Source: Bacillota bacterium
Lineage (GTDB): Bacteria > Bacillota > UBA4882 > UBA8346
DNA length: 64,000 bases
Assembly: GCA_023400055.1 (NCBI GenBank)
Contig: JAEXFN010000011.1
Span: 62,001-126,000 of the forward strand
Direction of reading: 5' to 3'
Shown here: positions 7,959 to 15,457 of the stretch, one piece after another
Layout: every line of letters starts with the position of its first letter
Numbering within the stretch: the stretch's first letter is position 1
Position numbers and translations under genes: made by a program
Notes under the pieces: model-generated
What the model saw: the letters and a program-made list of their open reading frames with translations, nothing else
Database searches by the model: none
What the model was told of the DNA's origin: nothing

Positions 7959-8752
7959 ACGTATTGCAAGCCAAGAACATCTCGATCAGTTTCGGTGGTT
8001 TGCGGGCGGTCTCTAACTTCAACCTGACCCTGGAAGAAGGGGAATTGGTCGGGCTAATCGGGCCGAACGGCGCCGGGAAGACCACCGTTTTCAACATGCT
8101 GACCGGGGTCTACCAACCCACCGAAGGCGAAATCCTGTTTTGCCATGATTCCGCAAAGTCCGAGGCGCGGAACATTGTGGGCATGAAACCGTACCAGATC
8201 ACCAAGCTCGGCATGGCCCGGACTTTCCAGAATATCCGGCTTTTCAAGGATCTCACGGTGCTGGACAATGTGCGGATCGCCTTTCATTTTAACGTCCGTT
8301 ATAATTCGTTGCAGGCGATTTTGCGCACGGGGGCCTTTTATCGGGAAGAAGCCGAGAATATCCAAAAGGCCCTGGATCTGTTGGAAATCTTCAATATTCG
8401 CGATAAAAGCAATGAACGGGCCAAGAACCTTCCTTACGGCGAGCAGCGGAAGCTGGAGATCGCCCGGGCGCTGGCGACCCGGCCCCGATTATTGCTGCTC
8501 GATGAGCCGGCCGCCGGGATGAATCCCCAGGAAACGCAGGATCTGATGAAACTGATCGAATTCGTGCGCCGGGAGTTTCAGCTGACCATCCTCTTGATCG
8601 AGCATGACATGAATCTGGTGATGGGTATTTGCGAACGCATCAGCGTGCTGGACTACGGGCAGACCATTGCCGAGGGGACGCCGGCCGTGATCAGCAAAGA
8701 TCCCAAGGTGATCTCGGCATACCTTGGAGAGGAGGTCCAAACCGGTGCTTAA
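7955..8752 (+). CDS. livG: Branched-chain amino acid type ABC transporter, ATPase LivG
   Basis: This 265-residue cytoplasmic ATPase has Walker A (GPNGAGKTT), a signature region of LPYGEQRKLEIARAL type and Walker B (LLLLDEPAAGMNP). These are typical of LivG, where the signature is the variant LPYGEQ rather than LSGGQ. The family hallmark GMARTFQNIRLF near the Q-loop is present. It powers transport as a heterodimer with LivF. The start overlaps the livM stop (ATGA), and its end overlaps livF by eight bases. Confidence 0.96.
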   Translation: MNVLQAKNISISFGGLRAVSNFNLTLEEGELVGLIGPNGAGKTTVFNMLTGVYQPTEGEILFCHDSAKSEARNIVGMKPYQITKLGMARTFQNIRLFKDLTVLDNVRIAFHFNVRYNSLQAILRTGAFYREEAENIQKALDLLEIFNIRDKSNERAKNLPYGEQRKLEIARALATRPRLLLLDEPAAGMNPQETQDLMKLIEFVRREFQLTILLIEHDMNLVMGICERISVLDYGQTIAEGTPAVISKDPKVISAYLGEEVQTGA

Positions 8753-9449
8753 GGTAAATGGTTTAAATGTTTTTTACGGGACGATCCACGCCTTGCACGA
8801 TATCAGTTTTCAGGTCGAGGAGGGCGAAATCGTGACCTTAATCGGCGCCAACGGCGCCGGCAAGACGACGACGCTGCACAGCATTTCCGGACTGACGCCA
8901 ATCAAATCGGGGGAGATCCAGTTCCTCCAAAAATCGTTGAAAGGGATTTCGCCCGATCATATCGTCCAGCTGGGGCTGGGGCAAGTGCCGGAAGGACGGC
9001 GGATCTTCGCTAATCTGACCGTTTTGGAAAACTTGGAGATGGGGGCCTATATCCGCAAAGACAAACAGAAGGTAAAGGCCGACTTTGAGAACGTTTTTAC
9101 GCGCTTTCCCCGTTTAAAGGAGCGCCTGAAGCAGATCGCCGGCACGTTGAGCGGCGGCGAACAGCAGATGCTGGCCATCGGCCGGACCTTAATGTCCCGT
9201 CCGAAGCTGATGCTGATGGATGAACCGTCGATGGGCCTGGCTCCCTTGCTGGTCAAAGAGATCTTCGACATTATTAAGGAGATCAACCGGGAAGGCACCA
9301 CCATATTGCTGGTGGAGCAGAACGCCCATATGGCGCTCTCCATTGCTCACCGGGCTTATGTTTTGGAGACCGGCAAGATCGTGCTGGAGGGTCCGGCCGA
9401 GGACCTGGCCCGGAATGAACAGGTCCGCAAAGCCTATCTGGGCGGCTGA
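8745..9449 (+). CDS. livF: Branched-chain amino acid type ABC transporter, ATPase LivF
   Basis: This 234-residue ATPase has Walker A (GANGAGKTTT), the family's GLGQVPEGRRIFANLTV segment, signature LSGGEQQMLAIGR and Walker B (LMLMDEPSMGLAP). GTG at 8745 is chosen because GGAGGT at 8731-8736 lies eight bases upstream. A longer in-frame TTG at 8724 would put the start before that site. It overlaps the livG stop, so the two ATPase genes are translationally coupled. It is the last gene of the operon and a terminator follows. Confidence 0.96.
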   Translation: MLKVNGLNVFYGTIHALHDISFQVEEGEIVTLIGANGAGKTTTLHSISGLTPIKSGEIQFLQKSLKGISPDHIVQLGLGQVPEGRRIFANLTVLENLEMGAYIRKDKQKVKADFENVFTRFPRLKERLKQIAGTLSGGEQQMLAIGRTLMSRPKLMLMDEPSMGLAPLLVKEIFDIIKEINREGTTILLVEQNAHMALSIAHRAYVLETGKIVLEGPAEDLARNEQVRKAYLGG

Positions 9450-9482
9450 GCGATCTGGCGAACGGGAAAGTGCGGTTTGGCT

Positions 9483-9523
9483 GCCAGGGAGGGCGAGCAT
9501 GATTCTTCCTGGCTTTTTATTTG
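9483..9523 (+). terminator. Intrinsic terminator of the first liv operon
   Basis: GCCAGGGAG pairs imperfectly with CTTCCTGGC across a 13-base loop and is followed by TTTTTATTTG. The remaining gap to the next gene shows nothing else clear. Confidence 0.75.
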
Positions 9524-9722
9524 TCAAAGCATGATTCGGGTTGGGGTTGCATAGAGATGTTTTGGGTTGTTAGATTTTGGAACCATTGGCCCGGGCATCC
9601 GTTGTATAACTCAGAAGGAATCAAAGAAACATCCGGCGGTTTTAACGGTTTTTGAGGCCTAATTTTTGTTCTGGTTTTTGCCGATTCATATATCATAATT
9701 GTTACAAAGGGAGGATGACACG

Positions 9723-10364
9723 ATGTTTGTCAAAGACCGAATGACAGTCAACCCGGTAACGACCACTGAAACCACGCCGATTCTGGAGGCGGGCGAGATC
9801 TTCCGCAAGAATAATTTCGCGCGTTTGCCGGTGGTAAAGGATGGCAAGCTCGTCGGGATCATCACACAGGAAGACATCTTGAAGGTCAGTCCTTCGGCGG
9901 CTACGACCCTCAGCGTCTGGGAGCTCAACTACGTCCTCTCGAAACTACAGGTCAAAGAGGCGATGACCAAGGAGCCGGTCTCCATCCGGCCCGACGCTAC
10001 CTTGGAAGAGGCGGCCTTGTTAATGCGCGAGAAAGAAATCGGGGCGCTGCCGGTGGTCGAGGGGGAGAAGCTGGTCGGCATCATCACCGAGTCGGATATC
10101 TTCGACGCTTTCCTGGATCTGATGGGGTTGAGACAGACCGGCACCCGGCTGACCATCGACCTGGAGGACCGGATCGGGGCCATCGCCGATCTGACCGAAT
10201 TGCTCAAGACCCGGGGCGTCAGCATCATTTCCCTGGCGCTCTTCCACCGCACCACCGAGACCGGCGAATTGGTATTGCGGCTCGACAGCACGGATACCGA
10301 GGCGTTGGTCGAGGCATTGAAGGCCAAGGGATATAAGATCTTACACGCCGCGAAGTGGAGTTGA
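9723..10364 (+). CDS. CBS-CBS-ACT domain protein (AcuB-like)
   Basis: This 213-residue cytoplasmic protein has two CBS domains (about residues 1-60 and 72-135) followed by an ACT-like domain (about 140-213, beginning LTIDLEDRIGAIADLTELL). The arrangement matches AcuB of Bacillus and related Firmicute proteins. CBS pairs bind adenine nucleotides and ACT domains commonly bind amino acids, so it may sense energy state and amino acid level. No enzymatic domain is present. ATG at 9723 follows AAAGGGAGG with eight-base spacing. It stands alone between two terminators, but its position just after the liv operon may be meaningful. Confidence 0.88.
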   Translation: MFVKDRMTVNPVTTTETTPILEAGEIFRKNNFARLPVVKDGKLVGIITQEDILKVSPSAATTLSVWELNYVLSKLQVKEAMTKEPVSIRPDATLEEAALLMREKEIGALPVVEGEKLVGIITESDIFDAFLDLMGLRQTGTRLTIDLEDRIGAIADLTELLKTRGVSIISLALFHRTTETGELVLRLDSTDTEALVEALKAKGYKILHAAKWS

Positions 10365-10431
10365 CCGCGCAATAAGCGACGGATGGCCTGCCACGAAATT
10401 AAGAAATGACATTTTGAAATGATGAAGCAAG

Positions 10432-10468
10432 GACCGGTACGCGCAGGACGCACCGGTCTTTTTATTTT
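10432..10468 (+). terminator. Intrinsic terminator after the CBS-ACT gene
   Basis: GACCGGT at 10432-10438 pairs with ACCGGTC at 10452-10458, followed by a T-rich run. The first unit of a 21-bp array begins in this T run. Confidence 0.8.
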
Positions 10469-10745
10469 GTGGATAAGTGACCCGGTTAAGGCGTTTGATG
10501 AGATCGTTATGTGGATAACGGATCTCTTTTTGTGGATCAATGAGCTCATTTTGTTAATAAATAAGCTCTTTCAGTCACTCAATAAGCTCATTTTGTGAAT
10601 AAAAGAGCTCTTTTTGTGAATAAGTAAGCTCATTCAGTCGTTCAACAAGCTCATTTTGTGGATCAATGAGCTCATTTTGTTAATGAAAGAACTCTTTTTG
10701 TGAATAAGTGAGCTCTTTTTGTGGATAAATGGGATCATTCATTCG
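10468..10745. repeat. 21-bp phased array with DnaA-box nonamers (A1)
   Basis: About thirteen units at an exact 21-bp step. The typical unit is GAGCTC followed by 15 bp such as ATTTTGTGGATAAAT. The nonamer slot starts at 10468, 10510, 10531, 10552, 10594, 10615, 10657, 10678, 10699 and 10720, all multiples of 21 apart. Six of these slots (10468, 10510, 10594, 10615, 10699, 10720) are perfect TGTGNATAA, the complement of the DnaA box TTATNCACA. Slots between them hold TCAGTCACTCAA-type units. The frame with GAGCTC in register is interrupted by TGA in the TGTGAATAA units, so it does not encode a protein. Confidence 0.9.
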
Positions 10746-10756
10746 CCAAAATACTG

Positions 10757-11120
10757 GATCGCGATTTAACGGATGAAAGGATGCCACGGCCTAACGATCG
10801 GGAAGTGGGTTTTTCCGTGAAATCCTCAAATCCGTTAAATCCGTGATCGGATCTTTTGATAGCGACCTTCGATTTTGCTTCATACGGCCGCCATCCTTGG
10901 CGGCCGTATGAATGCAAAAATGTTAGGATTCCCTGGGCTCCCCGGCCGAATTGAATCAGGTTAATCCTTGAATCCTACGAATCATGGTTCGGGATGCGGA
11001 TGATATTTTTCGGGTACAAAAACGATACTTCGGGCCCGGCTTTTCGCGGTATAATATCGATCATGAAAGTTGTTTTTCATCGGAGAGTCCGTCGGTTTCA
11101 CCGACGGACTTTCGGTCAGC
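10757..11120 (+). repeat. Dispersed cassette B, copy 1
   Basis: The cassette has three parts. First comes a long imperfect inverted repeat with arms of about 33 bp (GATCGCGATTTAACGGAT ... ATCCGTTAAATCCGTGATC). Second is a hairpin, TTCATACGGCCGCCA/TGGCGGCCGTATGAA, at about 10880-10913. Third is a conserved segment with CGGGTAC, ACGATACTT and TTTTCGCGGTATAAT (TATAAT at 11050), ending in an 11-bp hairpin AGTCCGTCGGT/ACCGACGGACT at 11086-11110. Related copies lie near 26.2, 29.8 and 32.5 kb. It directly follows array A1. Confidence 0.8.
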
Positions 11121-11300
11121 GGAGCCAACTTGATAATCATCAGCGATCTATTTTGGTGGGTAAATGGATACGTTAAACGTGGGAGTGGTTATTTTATTTG
11201 GATAGAGAAATATAATTATATCGTTGCACGATTATATCGCTATACGATATAATTGATTCGGCAGTACTTTAACGAATTCAAAATGAAAGGTGGAAGTCAC

Positions 11301-12062
11301 ATGAAGCTTTCGGGAAACACCCTATTGATTACTGGCGGAGGTTCGGGAATCGGGCTGGCTTTGGCGGAACGTTTTATAACGCGCGGGAATCGAGTCATTA
11401 TTTGCGGGCGGCGTGAAAACGTACTTCAGAAAGCCCAAGCCAAATTTCCGGGCATCATTACCCGTAGCTGCGATTTGACGATCGAATCCGAACGTATCGC
11501 TTTATTTGATTGGGTAACCGCCAGTTATCCGGAAGTCAATGTCTTGGTCAACAATGCCGGAATTCTGCAGCGTTTCAATGTGTTAAAAGCCGATGCGAAG
11601 CACAATTGGAGCTATTTCAGCAAGGAAATTACAGCCAATCTCGAAGCGCCCATCCATCTTGCCCTGTTGTTCGCACCATTCTTGGCTGAAAAAGGAGCGG
11701 CGGCGATTATCAATGTCACGTCCGGGCTGGCCTTTACACCGCTCGCGGTTACGCCGATTTATTCGGCCACCAAAGCGGCGCTTCACTCTTTTACCATGAG
11801 CCTGAGATACCAGCTTTCGGCCACCTCCATAGAAGTGATCGAAGTGGTTCCGCCGGCAGTCGATACCGATTTAAACGGAACATGGCTGCATACGCAGATA
11901 GAGCCGTTAGATGCCTTCGCGGACGGCATTTTCAAAGGACTGGAAGAAGGCAAAACGGAAATTGGATACGGCACTGCTGCGGAGCGCTTGCGTATGTCGC
12001 GCGATCAAATTAACGAGTACGCGGAAAAGATGTACAACGCAATGAAAGCTGCCATCGAATAA
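11301..12062 (+). CDS. Short-chain dehydrogenase, DltE-like
   Basis: This 253-residue NAD(P)-dependent SDR has the glycine motif TGGGSGIG near the N-terminus, NNAG near residue 88 and the catalytic YSATK, with the active-site Ser in NVTSG. The start KLSGNTLLITGG is shared with a second SDR at 27718 in this window, so the two are paralogues. Both resemble the DltE-like oxidoreductases of Firmicutes, whose substrate is not established. ATG at 11301 is preferred because AAAGGTGG lies about seven bases upstream. An earlier in-frame start at 11253 lacks a site. A hairpin terminator follows. Confidence 0.9.
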   Translation: MKLSGNTLLITGGGSGIGLALAERFITRGNRVIICGRRENVLQKAQAKFPGIITRSCDLTIESERIALFDWVTASYPEVNVLVNNAGILQRFNVLKADAKHNWSYFSKEITANLEAPIHLALLFAPFLAEKGAAAIINVTSGLAFTPLAVTPIYSATKAALHSFTMSLRYQLSATSIEVIEVVPPAVDTDLNGTWLHTQIEPLDAFADGIFKGLEEGKTEIGYGTAAERLRMSRDQINEYAEKMYNAMKAAIE

Positions 12063-12093
12063 CCATAATATTTGGAACTCGATATCGCGTTGG

Positions 12094-12122
12094 AAATGGC
12101 ATAGGGTCGATGCCATTTTTTT
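12094..12122 (+). terminator. Intrinsic terminator after the SDR gene
   Basis: AAATGGCAT and ATGCCATTT pair across AGGGTCG, and the stem runs into eight T residues. Confidence 0.9.
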
Positions 12123-12230
12123 TAAGAAATTTATTCCAAATAATCAATCAGATTATTTATTGTAAATAACACTTTGATATAATATATAATATTCTGTTAG
12201 ATATATGTCATATTTTTAACATAAACGAGA

Positions 12231-12259
12231 TTGAATTTGTCAGAACGATCCTTTATAAT
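12231..12259 (+). promoter_or_regulatory. SigA-type promoter of the methyltransferase gene
   Basis: TTGAAT at 12231-12236 and TATAAT at 12254-12259 with a 17-bp spacer. The leader to the ATG is about 95 bases. Confidence 0.7.
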
Positions 12260-12360
12260 AGGGTTTAGTTAAGTTATATTCGTCTATGTTGGGTCTCGTT
12301 ATAAAAATAAATTACATATACATGACATATAAAATGGGACTCATGAAAGGTGGAGGTATC

Positions 12361-13005
12361 ATGGCATTTCGAAATCTATCCCTGGAGCATATGAATCGCC
12401 AATACTTTTACTCTTCGGACCTGGCCATCGCCGAACAGATCATCAATAAGGCCAAGATCCGCCGCGGGAAATGCCTGGAGCTTTTCGCGGGCAGCGGCTA
12501 TCTCGGATTGGCTCTGGCGCAAATCAGCTATTTGGAAGTCAGTTTGATGGATACCTCGCTGGATATGTTGCGCCTGGCCAAGAAAAATATCGCCGATTGC
12601 GGATTGACCGAGCGGATGCGGGTGATACGGGGCGGATTGCGGGGGATGATCGATTTGGCCGATCAGAGCATGGACCTGGTGGTCAGCAAGCGCTCGGTCT
12701 TTTTCTGGAAAGACAAGCAGAAGCTTTTCAGTGAGATTTACCGGGTGTTGGCGCCGGGAGGCATGGCTTGTGTCGGGGGCGGCTTTTTTGAGAATCAGGA
12801 TATGCGCCGCCAGGTGGAGAGACGCTTAGCGGAATATGATCCCGATTTGTTGAGCCGGTTGAACAATCAGACCTGGAATCAGCGGGTGCAACCCATCGGC
12901 AAGAAACTGGCCGCTGCCGGGATAGCGTCTTACGAGATGACTTACGGCGATAACGAATTGTGGATTCTCATCCGCAAAGGGGAAGTTTATTCGAACGTGG
13001 GATGA
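12361..13005 (+). CDS. Class I SAM-dependent methyltransferase
   Basis: The 214-residue protein has motif I, LELFAGSGYLGLALA, for S-adenosylmethionine binding. An acidic residue follows at the end of the next strand (SLMDTSLDML), and motif III/IV has the form DLVVSKRSVFFW...RVLAPGGMACVGG. This is the Rossmann fold of UbiE-type small-molecule methyltransferases. The substrate is not apparent. ATG at 12361 follows AAAGGTGGAGG. A longer frame from 12286 has no ribosome site. It is transcribed from its own promoter and ends near a bidirectional hairpin. Confidence 0.88.
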   Translation: MAFRNLSLEHMNRQYFYSSDLAIAEQIINKAKIRRGKCLELFAGSGYLGLALAQISYLEVSLMDTSLDMLRLAKKNIADCGLTERMRVIRGGLRGMIDLADQSMDLVVSKRSVFFWKDKQKLFSEIYRVLAPGGMACVGGGFFENQDMRRQVERRLAEYDPDLLSRLNNQTWNQRVQPIGKKLAAAGIASYEMTYGDNELWILIRKGEVYSNVG

Positions 13006-13060
13006 ACGTGAGCGGACGGCTACGGCTGAAAGAGAACGGCCGTAATGATTGACGCGGCTT

Positions 13061-13094
13061 CGCCAAGGGAGATATAGGTTATCTTCCCTTGGCG
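13061..13094. terminator. Convergent hairpin between methyltransferase and molbindin genes
   Basis: CGCCAAGGGAGAT pairs with ATCTTCCCTTGGCG across a short loop. It lies between two converging genes and can form on either strand. No T run is present. Confidence 0.6.
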
Positions 13095-13121
13095 GCGGCT
13101 CGGGACGGTTCAAAGGGGAGG

Positions 13122-13325
13122 CTATTTCATCAGCATGACCGAGGTCGATTTGATCAGCGCCGTGACATCGTCGCCGGCCTTGAGACCCAGATCGGCGACG
13201 GAGTCGGCGGTCACCACCGAAACCAGCCGTTCTCCCTTATAGTCCAGCACTACCTTGGCCATGATGCCATCCTGCGCGATCTCCTTGACGGTGGCCTTTA
13301 ATTGATTGCGTCCGCTGATTTTCAT
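13122..13325 (-). CDS. mop: Molybdenum-pterin binding protein (molbindin, Mop/TOBE)
   Basis: This 67-residue protein is a single Mop domain. The features KISGRNQLKATVKEI, the middle segment VVTADSVADLGLKAGDDV and the C-terminal TALIKSTSVMLM are the family pattern. Molbindins oligomerise and store molybdate or tungstate in the cytoplasm. ATG at 13325 has AAGGAGGG upstream. An extended -10, TGATATAAT, lies on this strand at about 13418-13426 and could drive it. The gene faces a decayed binding-protein gene to its right, which may once have belonged to the same metal-related neighbourhood. Confidence 0.93.
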   Translation of the reverse strand: MKISGRNQLKATVKEIAQDGIMAKVVLDYKGERLVSVVTADSVADLGLKAGDDVTALIKSTSVMLMK

Positions 13326-13515
13326 GGTAAACCCTCCTTTATTATAGTTATTGCCGAATTCCTCGCAGCGTATAAAAACGCTCGTTCATTTCAATTATTT
13401 TTGTCAACCTGACTTCATTATATCAAGAAAGTATTGCCTCGAAAAGATCCTTGTAATGCACCGAACTGGACCGGAGCGCCGCTCGGGTCGGTAAAGTCAA
13501 GGAGAGGGGAGCTCA

Positions 13516-13725
13516 ATGATTAAATTAACCCGCAAACTAGTATCGGCCTGATAATGGCGGAATATCCCGAAACATTGGAAGCCTTTGCCGGCCCGGGTTT
13601 CGCCGCGGCGCCCCGACTTCCTGGGCCATATCGTCTGTCCGCTCAAACATTTGTTCCGGGAGGGATTGGGAGCGGCGTTGGAGCGCTACCGGCAGGAGAC
13701 CGGAACGCGGTTGAACTGCGATTAA
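13516..13725 (+). pseudogene. Remnant of a DUF1858 / ABC binding-protein gene
   Basis: An AGGAGAGGGGAG site precedes an ATG at 13516 whose frame soon stops. A second frame then reads MAEYPETLEAFAGPGF, which resembles the DUF1858 N-terminal domain. A third frame reads DFLGHIVCPLKHLFREG and continues to a TAA at 13723-13725, resembling the start of the substrate-binding domain that follows DUF1858 in clostridial proteins. At least two frameshifts and a truncation at both the linker and the C-terminus are needed to explain this, so it is a broken gene. The family assignment rests on memory of those proteins. Confidence 0.55.
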
Positions 13726-13742
13726 AACGGATCGATGCTTGA

Positions 13743-13786
13743 CAAAAAGGCCGGCGCGCTTATTGCACCGGCCTTTGGCGTGCGGT
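13743..13786. terminator. Bidirectional terminator right of the GH4 gene
   Basis: AAAGGCCGG pairs with CCGGCCTTT across about 13 bases. Read on the minus strand it ends the GH4 transcript with a run of T from the AAAAA at 13743. A second T run lies on the plus strand near 13783. Confidence 0.75.
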
Positions 13787-13803
13787 TTTTTGATCCGGAT
13801 CGT

Positions 13804-15189
13804 TTAGATCTCCCAACCCGGCAGGTATTCCTCGGTGTTGGTCAGCATCTTCAGGAAGAGCTTGCGGCCGTCCACCGGGTCCACGGTGACCAGCGGATCG
13901 TTCATGAAGGCCCGCAGGGCCAGTTCCTTATCCTTGGTCAGCGCGGCGCGCAGGATCGTCTCCTGGTTGTAGACGTGCCGGATGACCAGAGCGTGAATCT
14001 CCGAGGGCAGCTCGCCCGCGACCACCGGTTGGACCCGGTCCCGGGTGAAGAGGGCGTTGGTCTCGACCACCGCGCCGGCGGGCACCCCGCCGAGCTGGCC
14101 GCGGTTGGGCAAGTTGACGTTGGTGATCAGATCGCCCAGGCCGAGCAGGGCTTTCATCTGACGGACCCCTTCCTCGCCGGTCTGCTCCAGCGAGAGTTCT
14201 TCCTCGCCGGCGGCCAGACGCTGGCTCTTGGCGAGCAGGGTCTTGGCGTTCTCGATGCGGTAGTCGACCGGAGTCAGGCTGAACATCCATTCTCGGACGG
14301 TGGCGGGGTTCTTCAGGTACCAGGGCGGCAGGAATTCGGCCAAATGACGGTCGCCGGCGGCGGCGATCAGGCCGTAGCGGCGGAAGAGGTCGAATTTGAC
14401 CCGTTGGCCGGAGGCGAAATAGTCCCGTTCCCACAGGCCGGCTTCTTCCTCATAGCCGGTCTGGTAATATTTCTCCACGAACTGGCGGTAGAGCGGCAGC
14501 AGGTCGATGTTCTGGTAGGATGCCCGGTTCACCCAGGTGAAATGGTTGATCCCCAGCACGTTGGTTTTGATCGTTTCGCGGGTGGCGCCCGCCACGCCGC
14601 CGAACTCCTGCAACGCCTTGGTCAGCAGGGTCTGGGTATGAAAGACCTCATGGCAGCAACCGAAGGCTTTGATGGCCGGAAAGACCTCATAAAGGATGCG
14701 GGTGCAGAGGCTCATCGGGTTGGTGTAGTTGATGACCCACGCCTCGGGGGCGTATTGTTTGATCGCCGCGGCGATCTCAATGTACATCGGGATGGTGCGG
14801 AGCGCCCGCAGCAGGCCGCCGGGGCCGCTGGTGTCTCCCACGGATTGGTAAATGCCATACGCCTCTGGAGCATGAACGTCGGAATCCATCTCCTGGAAGG
14901 TGGCTGGCAGGATCGAGATCACGATGAAGTCGGCGCCGCTCAGGGCTTCGGCCAGGCTGTCCACGGCCCGGTAGTTCCATTTGCCCTGAACATCGGAGCG
15001 GGCGCTGAGCCGGTTGCCGATGGCCTGGTTGGTCTGGGCCGCCGCCTGATCGATGTCATACAGTTTGACGGTTCCCGCCAGGGACGGCTCCAGCGCCAGG
15101 TCGGTCATCAGCCGCCAGGCCCAGCCCCGGGATCCGCCGCCGACATAGGCGATGGTCAGATTGCGGGGATCTTTGGTCGGTAGGGACAT
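13804..15189 (-). CDS. Glycoside hydrolase family 4, probably alpha-galacturonidase type
   Basis: This 461-residue enzyme of family GH4 works by an NAD+ and Mn2+ dependent oxidation-elimination mechanism. Seen here: an N-terminal Rossmann motif (YVGGGSRG), the acidic pair at the end of strand two (YDID), NYTNPM and the metal-site motif CHEVFH at residues 169-174. In GH4 the residue after Cys-His helps set substrate class. As I recall, CHEV is the form described for LplD-type alpha-galacturonidases, while CHS marks alpha-gluco- and galactosidases. ATG at 15189 follows GGAGGAG, and a longer frame from 15252 lacks a site. A divergent AraC regulator suggests induction by a uronic acid oligosaccharide. 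Confidence 0.9.
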   Translation of the reverse strand: MSLPTKDPRNLTIAYVGGGSRGWAWRLMTDLALEPSLAGTVKLYDIDQAAAQTNQAIGNRLSARSDVQGKWNYRAVDSLAEALSGADFIVISILPATFQEMDSDVHAPEAYGIYQSVGDTSGPGGLLRALRTIPMYIEIAAAIKQYAPEAWVINYTNPMSLCTRILYEVFPAIKAFGCCHEVFHTQTLLTKALQEFGGVAGATRETIKTNVLGINHFTWVNRASYQNIDLLPLYRQFVEKYYQTGYEEEAGLWERDYFASGQRVKFDLFRRYGLIAAAGDRHLAEFLPPWYLKNPATVREWMFSLTPVDYRIENAKTLLAKSQRLAAGEEELSLEQTGEEGVRQMKALLGLGDLITNVNLPNRGQLGGVPAGAVVETNALFTRDRVQPVVAGELPSEIHALVIRHVYNQETILRAALTKDKELALRAFMNDPLVTVDPVDGRKLFLKMLTNTEEYLPGWEI

Positions 15190-15219
15190 GGTAAAATCTC
15201 CTCCTTGGATGGTTGAAAT

Positions 15220-15299
15220 GAAATGAAGCAACGTTTCAATGATCTCCTCCATCGTAGCGCAAAAAATGCGGAATTACTTTAGATTTCTTGCTTCATTTC
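15220..15299. promoter_or_regulatory. Candidate AraC operator pair
   Basis: GAAATGAAGCAA at 15220-15231 recurs in inverted orientation as TTGCTTCATTTC at 15288-15299. The two half-sites flank the start region of the GH4 gene in the divergent intergenic space. Confidence 0.5.
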
Positions 15300-15317
15300 T
15301 GAAAAGTTTACTTTTTT

Positions 15318-15347
15318 TGCACCAGGGAACCGCTTTCCGGTTATAAT
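15318..15347 (+). promoter_or_regulatory. Candidate promoter of the AraC-family gene
   Basis: TTGCAC at 15318-15323 and TATAAT at 15342-15347, spacer 18 bp. Confidence 0.55.
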
Positions 15348-15457
15348 GGAGATCGAACCGGGCAACCAAACCGGCAATTACTGCCGAGTCCAGTGGGGTG
15401 ACAACGCCTGGGAACCGTTTCGGGTCCATTATGCCAGTTAAAAACGGAGTGATTCAA

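Noticed and set aside
13735..15183. A 482-codon open frame on the plus strand over the GH4 gene
   Set aside because: Shadow of the GH4 gene, which has a correct start, ribosome site and catalytic motifs on the other strand.
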